From contig WWBZ02000073.1 in NCBI GenBank assembly GCA_011503125.2, positions 2,108,001 to 2,172,000 of the forward strand: 64,000 nt of DNA, written 5' to 3'. Made by a program: the position numbers and the translations under genes. Under the pieces are notes generated by a model. It had not been told where the DNA came from. It was given only the letters and a program-made list of their open reading frames with translations, and ran no database searches. This document shows positions 56,401 through 64,000 of the stretch, in pieces; the stretch's first letter is position 1; each line of letters opens with the position of its first letter. Origin of the DNA: Botryosphaeria dothidea (taxonomy: Eukaryota; Ascomycota; Dothideomycetes; Botryosphaeriales; Botryosphaeriaceae).

Positions 56401-57106
56401 CTAACTCTATAGCTAAGGATTCTCTCCTCTAGCTACCGTAATATAAAGATAAGGTCTAGAGTACTCTCGCTGCTACTATCTCGTCTAGTAATAGTGCTCC
56501 TTAGAAGGGCCAGGTTAAGATTAGCTGCGGTAGCTATCTTAATTAGGTTATCCGCTAGGGTATAGTATATTAGGGAGGTTATACCTCCCTAGATAGGATG
56601 GTGGAGGTTAAAGTCCCCTAGGAGAATATGCTCCCCTAGTTTTCTAAGAACTTCCGGTAGAAGAGATAGGGTTTCTAGCGCTGTACTAGTATAAGAGGCT
56701 AGCGGGGGATTATAGTAGTTATAGATGTAGATTATATGTATCCTAGTAATAAGGGATAGTATAATAAGATCTGGTAAATGGACTGTTGCTTGCTAGGAGT
56801 CGGGGCCAATGGCCTTGCTTATAAAGAAGCAGGTTCTTACCACTCCCTCCTAGGGAAAAACTATATAGTAGGCAGGGTGTCTTGCTATTGTCTTAACCCT
56901 CGGGTTCCTTTAAGGTTCCTGGATAGCTAGGATATAGTGGATCTTTAGGTCCACTTCCTTAAAGAGCGGGAGCATTACCCTATCCTTGCTCTTATGGACG
57001 TTATACTATATAATAGAGAGAGAGCCTATATCTAACATTGACTTCCTTCTATCTCTAGGTCCGGCTGCGAGGGGGCTAGTAGTGTGGGCTATGAGGAGTA
57101 GTTATA
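53463..57106 (-). mobile_element. LINE copy B: endonuclease, reverse transcriptase and C-terminal region, RIP-mosaic
   Basis: It is minus-strand, with its 3' tail at 53463 as three GATA units. Reading right to left: an APE-type endonuclease segment with LLGDFNLHHP near 56598-56630, followed by a TAG where Trp is expected; the RT palm start at 55739-55548; the RT active site near 54984-54995, decayed to FVNN; and the C-terminal zinc-knuckle region. Multiple stops interrupt the frame. It is a Tad/I-like non-LTR element by domain order. Stretches near 54.6-55.5 kb are almost free of CpA/TpG, whereas 55.55-56.1 kb keeps them, giving a patchwork of decay. Its right end breaks off near 57106, inside a repeated endonuclease segment. 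Confidence 0.88.
55548..55739 (-). pseudogene. Reverse transcriptase fragment (LINE copy B)
   Basis: A 63-codon open remnant of the RT N-terminal region, with the family motif LPPDKAPGPDKITNRFLKQC and the following GCLALRYHPR. It is the only stretch of LINE coding frame left open for more than 60 codons on its own strand, and lies in the lightly mutated part of copy B. It marks orientation and family but cannot give a protein. Confidence 0.85.
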
Positions 57107-59025
57107 AATATAGATTATATATATCTTAGTAGTAAGAAATAGTATAATAAAATCTAGTAAGTAGACTATTACTTACTAGAAGTCGGGGGTAATAGCCTTA
57201 CTTATAAAGAAGTAGGTTCTTATCGTCTTCTTCTAAGAGAAAACTATATAGTAGATAGAATATCTTACTATTATCTTTATCCTCGGATTTCTCTAGAGTT
57301 TCTAGATAGCTAGAATATAATAGATTTTTAGGTCTACCTTCTTAAAGAGCGGAAGTATTACTCTATCTTTACTCTTATAGACGTTATACTATACGATAGA
57401 GAAAGCGCCTATATCTAATATTAACTTTCTTCTATCTCTAAGTTAGGCTATAAGAAAGTCGGTAGTATAGACTACGAGGCGGAGAAAGTTTCCGCGGGCT
57501 TCTCTTCCGAGGTATACTAAGAGCTATTAAGTCCGGTAAACCGTATTTAGTTAAAAGGCGGGGGGCGGCTTAGATCTCTTAGCCTACCTAGCCCTCTCTT
57601 AGCTAGCTCTTTCTCTCTAGGCCTCTTTCTTAGCCTAACCGTTAACTAGTTAGTTTAGAGCTATATCTTAGCTATAGGGTATTTTACCCTATATCTCTCT
57701 AGAGCCGCTAAGCGGGCCTAGATAGTCTTTATCTAGCGGGCTCTACGTACTAGATAGGCGTTACTCTAGGCCGTATACTTTTATAAGTAGTTTATATACT
57801 ATATTTTTTTCTTAGGGTACTCTTAGATATTATATATCTCTATATACTAGCTATACTTATTCTTTCTTCTATAGTAGATAAAAATATAGCTATAGTCCTA
57901 GTACTTAAAGTACTAGATTACTATAAAGGCTATACTATAGTATTCTACTATATAGAGCGTATAGTTACTAATAAGTTCTTTAATAATAATCTAGTTAGCT
58001 ACCTTAGAGTCTATAATACTAAGAATAATCGCTAAGTAAGTTTTCCCCTCTAGAAGCTTCCTCTTTAGCTAGGCTAGCTTACTAATACGTAGTTCTAGAT
58101 ATAGAGATAGATTCTAATTCTAAAGAATTTAGGCGGCCTAGAAATTCTTAATATTAATACCTTTAAGAGGGACGTTATAGACTAGTACTAAGTAGAGCTA
58201 CTAGTTAGAGCGGACTTTTCTACCTAGTTCTATAGTCTATTTCTAGTTCTAAAGAAGAGCTACTCTAGTCTAAGTATTAGATATAAAGAGCTTAACGTTT
58301 CTACTAGAGAGCTTCTTAGTAGCTAGTATCTTTTTATACGCTAAGCTTTTTTCTATCTAAATCTTCTTAATAATAGCCTTATTAGAGAGGTTAGCGACCT
58401 TCTATCTATTCGTCTTATTTAGAAAGTATAGGGTAAGCTTAGTAGTAGCCGGGGGGGTAGAAGGCTTTAGGACTACTCGGGCTATAATATTAGCCTAGCT
58501 AGATACTACGGGCGTAAAAGTAGTCTAGAGTCGGCTAACTATCTTCTAGACTTACTATACTTTCTTAAAGATATTCTTAAGACCTAGCTTCTTAGTAGTT
58601 ACCTTCTAGTAGATAGTAATATAATTCTAGAAGATTATCTTAGTAATATCGAGAAAATTTTTTATCTAGCTAGAGAGGACTAAAGAGAGGCTAGCGGATA
58701 CTTATAGGGCTTAGAGAAGAGTATCTACTATTTTTAAGGCTCTTTTAACGTATTCTACGCTATACTAAGTATTCTACGGTTTATTAGAGGTACGCTATAG
58801 TTAGGTAGAGATAGTTACTAGAGAGAGCTATTTACCCCTTCCTACGGCTTCTATATTAACTATAACGTGGCTATAGCTACTCTAAGTAGTATTTCGAGTC
58901 TCGCTAGACCTAGAAGAGTCCCTAGGGCTCTCTTCCAGCGCTATAGCTTAGAGTCGATTTTTTAGTATAGTTATATTTTTTTTTCTCTTCTTATATATAG
59001 ATTTTTAGTTAAAAGTAATACTATT
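57107..59025 (-). mobile_element. LINE copy C: 5' half only, RIP-saturated
   Basis: Minus-strand. Its left 370 bases repeat the endonuclease segment of copy B (compare 57107-57480 with 56715-57085) with many additional C-to-T and G-to-A changes. It then continues into a 5' region absent from the other copies, presumably ORF1 and the 5' UTR. CpA and TpG are nearly missing: the 60 bases 57121-57180 contain none of either but about fifteen TpA. Its 3' half is missing at the junction with copy B, which is unusual because LINEs normally lose the 5' end. Insertion of B into C followed by loss of the remainder would explain this. Confidence 0.75.
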
Positions 59026-60647
59026 ATTTCGGCTTTACTATCTTATACCGATACTCTACCTATTCTTTGCTTCTAACCTACTTATATAGCTACGTAGGAG
59101 TAATAACTTTCTCCTTAGATTCGTCGATAATACTAATATTCTAACCTTTAGTAGATCTATAGAATAGAACTATAGGATACTAGAGGGAGTATATTAAATT
59201 TACGAGTACTGGGTAGCTATCTACGGGTTAGCTTTCTCGCCCGATAAGTATTACCTTATTTATTTTATAAGGAAACTAAGGAGATTTAATATAGTAGCAG
59301 GGATCCGTATCCCTAGATTTGCTAGATACCTAGAGCCTATAATTAAGATTCTAGGAGTCTACGTAGATAATAAGCTTAGATAGAGACTCTATATTAGGGA
59401 AATAGGAGCTAAGGTAATTAAATAGTATATATCTCTCTCTAGACTCGCAGCGTCTACCTAGAGAGCCTTATTTACTAAAGCCCGTTATATCTATACGGCC
59501 GTAGTAAGGCTAGTTCTTACTTACGGCTATAGGGTATAGTATACCCTAGAGGGAATCCTAGGGTGGAGAAAAATAACCATCCAGCCACTAAAGAAGATCT
59601 AAAACTAGTACCTACGTACCATCTTAGGGGCGTATAAGTTAACTAGTATACAAACCTTAGAGTATAAGATAGGGATTCCCCTACTCTTACTATACCTAGA
59701 CGAACTAGCACTAGCCTAGGCTATTAGAGCTAGGGATAGCCTAGTCGCGATAGTAGTAGAGGAAACTTACTAGAGTATTAAATAGATAGCTCGGGCTACT
59801 CTAAGTACTAGAGGCGCCACTAGCCCTACTAGAAGAACCCTACTTAGAAAAAAAGCAAACTTACTCCTTAACTACTGCCCCTCTACCTACTAGAGTCTCC
59901 CGGAGCGAACGAAGCTACGTATAGTATATAGGAATAAGTAGAAGGAGAGATAGATAAAGTCTACTAGCTAGGGAAGATAAGACAAGCTAGTAGCCTAAAG
60001 CACACAGTAGAACCCAAAAATCAGATAAATCCACAGCGAACTATCCAAGCTATAGAGCATACTCGCCACCCTACTACGTACAGAGCATATTAGACTAGAG
60101 GACTTCCTCTCAAGGCGCAAGGTACTAGGGCACCCTAGTCCTGCCTGTCCATACGGCTAGCATAGACAAACCCCAAAGCATATCCTCCTCTTCTGCCCCC
60201 ACTTCCAACAGGGCAGGGCATAGATGCTCTAAAGGGCAGGGACCACGGACTACTACTCCCTCCTCTCAATAAAGAAGGGGATCAAAGCAGCAACAGGCTG
60301 GTTCCTACGCCTAGGGCTACTTAGTTAGTTTAGTCTTACTAGGGAACTAATCCAGGAGGACAACCAGGAAGAGGAACCAGGAGGACCACCGGGAATACTA
60401 GGACCCGGATAACTACGAGGATAAGGACTAAAGGGGTAGGGCTAGTGGGCGAATATAGGGCTGCTATAGCAGCCGCTACCGGTAAGAAGGAAAAACAGAA
60501 CTAGTAGGGATAAACAGGCCTAGATAGAAAGGAGGGGTTTTTGCCAGGCGATAAGGTTTTCCCCCTCGAGTAAAATAACTATAGATAGCCAGCCCCGCAT
60601 GGACCCGTAAGGGAGCTATATCGGGAAGAAATGAATTTATCTATACA
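59026..60647 (+). mobile_element. LINE copy D: inverted, 5'-truncated
   Basis: Plus-strand. Its sequence from about 59030 is the reverse complement of copy B from about 55080 down to 53463. It starts near the RT active site (FVDN at 59120-59131, second Asp lost) and runs to a 3' end at about 60647 ending in TTTATCTAT. The zinc-knuckle region reads CPYG then TAG (60140-60160), so a Cys and a Trp seen in copy A are lost. Decay is heavy in the first 600 bases and light in the last 600. With copies A and B it forms a large inverted repeat of roughly 1.6 kb arms. Confidence 0.85.
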
Positions 60648-61105
60648 GTGCATAGCGACGAGGCGAGCCCTGGGCACACAAAGAAGAGTACCAGAGGTTA
60701 CCACTAGCCTGCAGGGCGGGGCCCGTACTCGCAGCCTCCATGTTCTGGCTGGCCTGGACGTGCAGAGACGACATTCACTGGATCGTGCCCATGCTCGCCG
60801 GGCTCCCTTTCGGCGCCGCGTACCTGCTCATATTCATCGCCTTCTTCAACTACTTGACCGACGCTTACAAGGTCTACTCGGCCAGTGCCCTAGCCGGCGC
60901 AAGTTGTGGGCGGAGCTTGATTTGTGCGCTGCTCGTCTTGGCCGCAGACAGCATGTACCAGCACCTGGGTCCTTCGTGGGCTACAACCATTCCCGCATTC
61001 GCCAGCTTGGTCATGGTTCCCATACCGTTCGTCTTTATTCGGTATGGTGAGAGCATTCGCAATAGAAGCCAGATTTGCCAGGAACTCAACAAAGCAGCCA
61101 CATAA
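60648..61105 (+). pseudogene. 3' remnant of an MFS (DHA1-type) transporter gene cut at the LINE edge
   Basis: The frame reads RRGEPWAHKEYQRLPLACRAG and then transmembrane helices typical of the C-terminal third of fungal multidrug/polyamine MFS transporters: MFWLAWTCRDDIHWIVPMLAG, PFGAAYLLIFIAFFNYLTDA, SLICALLVLAADSMYQHLGP and WATTIPAFASLVMVPIPFVF. It stops at 61105. Homology-like sequence runs left to about 60656, right up to the end of LINE copy D, where an in-frame TAG (60653) also occurs. The first eight or so helices are absent from the window, including from the other side of the repeat cluster. This was a working gene truncated by insertion or rearrangement. The surviving codons look undecayed, suggesting a recent event or shelter from RIP. 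Confidence 0.85.
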
Positions 61106-61578
61106 AGTGGTGATCAAAGTAAGATAATCTTTGGACTTAATCTCGGTTGAGCGGTGCATAGTCCAAGAAAAAACAATACATCTGGTCCTTGATATTTCTA
61201 AGATCTATGAAAACTATTCTTATTGTCTGTAGGAGATGTGCACGTAAAGTCAGGCTTTCTCCACTAAACTTCGTAGGCAAGAGAAGTCAAATAGAGTCTG
61301 GGTGCATTACGTGCGTCCAGGCCAATTATCTCCAAAAAGTTTGCATGAAAACTTTGATTTGATTACTTCTTTCTTGCCTAAGCAATGGGATTCCTATCAT
61401 ACTCTGCTCCATTACCTACTGTCTCATCTATAAGAGATATTGACCTTGCAGGCTTACCTGCCTGTGAGACCAAAGTCCTCGTGCCCCGGGGTTCGTACTA
61501 AGTTTCTAATAAGAACTTCTCCATTGGTCTAAGTATAGATATTTCTAAAGTGCTACCACGGTCCCATGCAACCTTCAT
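61106..61578. other. Spacer between MFS remnant and oxidase gene
   Basis: About 470 AT-richer bases where the two transcripts would converge. Nothing recognised. Confidence 0.4.
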
Positions 61579-62835
61579 CTAAAGTCTCGCTAGCGGGCCG
61601 TCTGATCTAATTACCCCAAGGCAGTCTTTGGATATATCGGCAAGTGATGAGCATCCAGCCAGCTGCATACACCTCTTGAAATCGTCATACAGAACATTCA
61701 GCATTTTATCGACGCCAGATTCTCCATCATACTACACCAATGATCATATTAGCGCATATCTTTCTCCCGAAGTCAAGGGAATTTACCGCAAGACCCCACA
61801 GCGCCGGCCTACCAACCCAACAGCAGTCAGCCCCTAGCGCCAAAGCCTTGAAGATATCGGCCCCGCTCCTAATGCCGCCATCGATATGGACCTTGATCTT
61901 CCCATCGGCAGCCCTCACACACTCGGGCAGGACATCAATAGTCGCAGGCGTGCCGTCCAGCTGCCTCCCGCCGTGATTGCTCACAACCACGCCGTCGCAG
62001 CCGTACTCCCGCGCCAGCGCGACGTCCTCGGCGGTCAGCACGCCCTTGATCCAGATCTGCATCGCGGTGCGGCGCCGCAGCCACGCGACCTCGGCCCACG
62101 AGTGCGCGGCCGAGTGCGCGGCCGCGAAGTCGCCGTCGTGCGTCTGCGCGCGGATCGCGGCCGACGTGCACTCGAGGATGGGGAAGGCCAGGCCCGCGGG
62201 CGTGCGGAAGTCGCGCCGGTGCTCGTGGCGGCGCACGCCCAGCACGGGGCTGTCGGCCGTCAGCAGCACGGCCGCGCAGCCGGCGGCCTCGGCGCGCCGG
62301 ATGATGCGCTCCTGCTTCGCGCGGTCGTGCATGGTGTAGAGCTGGATGCCGTGCGCGATGCCCGGCCAGACGGCGGTGCCGGCGCCGCGGATGTCCTCGA
62401 GCGCGTGGTTGGCGTACGACGAGATGCCCATGTGGACGCGGCGTTTGGCGCAGGCGCGGGCGGTGGCGAGCTCGCCGTCCGGATGCGCCATGGCTTGGAG
62501 GCCGGCGGGCGAGACGCAGAGGGGGAAGGAGATCTTTTGCCCGAAGACGGTGGTGCTGGTGTCGATGTCCGACACATCGCGGAGGACTCGGGGGCGCAGG
62601 CGGTATTTGGAGTAGGCCGTGGTGTTTTCGTGGACCGTGATCTGGTCTGTGGCTCCCGAGTTGAAGAACTCTGATTGGAAAGGGGTGTTAGTAGCGCTCG
62701 GAGTTGAGGTATCGGCAAATGGAAATATATCCTACCTCGCGCGGAGATGGGAAGCTTCTTTGATGCAGCCTCCTTCAGGTCATCAATGCTGAGGATAACC
62801 TCCTTGGAGAGGACTAGAAGCGGTGCGCCGGTCAT
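61579..62835 (-). CDS. FMN-dependent alpha-hydroxyacid oxidase/dehydrogenase (lactate/glycolate oxidase-like)
   Basis: Three exons (62835-62736, 62670-61787, 61731-61579) give 378 residues with the start at MTGAPLLVLSKEVILSIDDL. The last exon (YDGESGVDKMLNVLYDDFKR to the end) supplies the normal C-terminal helix. The TIM barrel binds FMN and oxidises 2-hydroxyacids to 2-oxoacids. Seen: SGATDQ, FPLCVSPAGLQAMAHPDGE, the QLYTMHDR region, LTADSPVLGVRRHEHR, IWIKGVLTAEDV, catalytic His/Arg in SNHGGRQLDG, and phosphate-binding HIDGGIRSGADIFKALALGA. There is no cytochrome b5 domain, so it is a soluble oxidase rather than cytochrome b2. Coding GC is much higher than in its surroundings. It is divergent from the RidA gene with 351 bases between starts. 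Confidence 0.93.
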
Positions 62836-63186
62836 GCTGGGTTCAAACACTGCGCCAGGCCACAGCTGAACGAACGAAGAATACGGGTACGAGTGCACAC
62901 AGTCATGAGGAAATGATTCGTTTTATGCATACGCTTTGTCGTCGTTCTATCGGCCCATTTGGCCATTGGGCCGAGGATGCTCAACGTGTAGCACTGACTA
63001 ATAAAAGACTTAGTAACAGTTCGTCAGTCACACGAACACAGTCACACAAACAATGATGCCATTACTACTACTGCTAAGGAGGGTCAGTTACAAGCTGATC
63101 GACTGAAGATATTTATCTCTGGTTCTTTCGTGTGGATCTTCCACCTAAGAGATCATCAAATTTACATTCTTCGGCTCAGCTTCATC
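62836..63186. promoter_or_regulatory. Divergent promoter of oxidase and RidA genes
   Basis: 351 bases between two divergent starts, so promoter elements are probably shared. It contains a short direct repetition, CAGTCACACGAACACAGTCA (63025-63044). No recognised factor site. Confidence 0.45.
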
Positions 63187-63701
63187 ATGGCTACCTCGAG
63201 GGTTCCAGTCTATACTGAGAGAGCACCAAAGCCACCTTCATTCCTATCTCAGGCAATTGTGGATGGTAACCGAGTGTTTTGCTCCGGTCAGGTTGGTGTG
63301 AATCCAAAAGATGGCAAGATGGTCCAAGGCACCGTCAAAGACAGAACAGTGAGTGCTCTAAAGATGTTTGTGGAGGTTTCTAACAATGAGTCTAACTAGA
63401 GACAAGTGAGGGAAAACCTTGGAACAGTCTTAGAGACTGCCGGATCAAGTCTATCGAATGTAATCAAAGTCAACATCTACCTTACAGACCTTAACGACTT
63501 TGCAGCTATGAATGGGATTTACGAAACTTTCTTCGAAACTCCAAAGCCGGTAATTTGCTTGTACCTAAGACACAAGCATAATATTACGAGCTCGAGCCGA
63601 TCAACTCACAGGCTCGCACTTGCGTTGGCATCAAATCACTACCTTTGGGAACAGATGTTGAGATTGAGTGCATCGCAAGCATCAATTCGCCCAAGTTATG
63701 A
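63187..63701 (+). CDS. RidA/YjgF/YER057c family imine deaminase
   Basis: Three exons (63187-63348, 63400-63549, 63612-63701) give 133 residues, the family's usual size. RidA proteins form trimers and hydrolyse reactive enamine/imine intermediates released by PLP enzymes or amino-acid oxidases. Seen: APKPPSFLSQAIVDGNRVFC, GQVGVNPKDGKMVQG, QVRENLGTVLETAGSSLSNV, KVNIYLTDLNDFAAMN, the catalytic Arg in PKPARTCVG (across the last junction), and the closing PLGTDVEIECIA. The conserved Arg and the C-terminal Glu are both present, so the enzyme should be active. Its N terminus is MATSRVPVYTERAPK with no clear mitochondrial presequence. It shares a promoter region with the hydroxyacid oxidase. Confidence 0.93.
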
Positions 63702-64000
63702 TCTGACTTTCGATTGCCATCGTGCTGTCACTTCTCACTTAGCTCTTCTCGCAGTAGTCAACGTCAATTTGAGAGAGAAATGCGTCCGATTCCCTTGAGC
63801 TTCTTAACGCATTGATTGAAAGAAATATTTGGCGACGAGCATTCTGGGCTTGTTTTTTGAGTGGAAAACGAGTCATGCAAGAAGATCTTCTTGACGACTG
63901 CCAAGCAAGTTTTGTCGAAATTCTTGGCTGACCTGTTTAGTGCTACCGCCTGCAAATGTCATAGGGCGTGAATCTCGTCAATGCTATGCAGCGCGACCGC
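63702..64000. other. Right-edge sequence, no gene seen
   Basis: The last 300 bases contain only a 63-codon minus-strand frame with no recognisable features. Confidence 0.4.

Noticed and set aside
52324..60647. CRISPR array, LTR retrotransposon or DNA transposon as explanation for the repeat block
   Set aside because: No regularly spaced short repeats, no LTR pairs in direct orientation and no transposase. Endonuclease, RT palm motif and C-terminal zinc knuckle identify a LINE.
61886..62674. A 262-codon plus-strand frame over the hydroxyacid oxidase
   Set aside because: The minus strand encodes a full TIM-barrel oxidase. The plus frame is an Ala/Arg/Val-rich shadow of GC-rich codons.

Overview
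The window reads as nuclear DNA of a filamentous ascomycete. Genes carry many short introns (about 45-100 bases, GT..AG with AG-ending acceptors). The recognisable proteins are typically fungal: Hog1, a GNA-3/GanB-type G-alpha, Cps1-type GT2, a CSC1/OSCA channel, a Spo7-like protein. A repeat block carries the marks of repeat-induced point mutation (RIP). Dothideomycetes is my best guess, but that is inference.

Layout. 1-6.6 kb: the 3' end of an SRP68 gene, then a nine-exon ABCC transporter with a one-base frameshift. 6.6-13.2 kb: a MYND-type protein that ends inside its zinc finger, an unrecognised acidic protein starting with a GC-AG intron, an intracellular GH5 glucosidase and a pirin with an N-terminal membrane segment. 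14.2-19.6 kb: the stress MAP kinase Hog1 and a group-III G-alpha gene, divergent across a 2.5-kb GC-rich spacer. 22.5-26.1 kb: a secreted GH43-like/discoidin protein converging on a Cps1-type polysaccharide synthase. 27.0-34.7 kb: two divergent unrecognised genes (one with a Zn2Cys6-like cysteine pattern), an F-box/2EXR-like protein and a ThDP-dependent enzyme whose start codon seems split by an intron. 35.0-39.5 kb: an ABHD5/CLD1-like hydrolase and a Spo7-like protein share a short divergent promoter. 40.6-52.0 kb: a Ser/Ala-rich surface protein, a zincin-like protein with an in-frame TAG, two unrecognised proteins, a TatD/Scn1 hydrolase, a CSC1/OSCA channel and a BTB protein.

52.3-60.65 kb is the accessory core: an 8.3-kb cluster of at least four non-LTR retrotransposon (LINE) pieces. 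Three lie on the minus strand and one on the plus strand, so 3' ends face outward on both sides. RIP-like decay is patchy, and both readable reverse-transcriptase active sites have lost their Asp-Asp pair. The right edge abuts the 3' part of an MFS transporter gene whose 5' part is absent from the window. Next come a divergent FMN-dependent hydroxyacid oxidase and RidA gene pair.

There is no CRISPR array, rRNA, recognised tRNA or secondary-metabolite backbone gene. The most interesting material is the LINE cluster with mosaic RIP, several single-base lesions or splice oddities in otherwise normal genes, and two divergent pairs of related function (Hog1/G-alpha; Spo7-like/ABHD5-like). Exon boundaries were read by eye. 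For the multi-exon models whose exons are listed, the exon lengths were added up and keep frame, except at the ABC transporter lesion. The zincin intron is the least certain.
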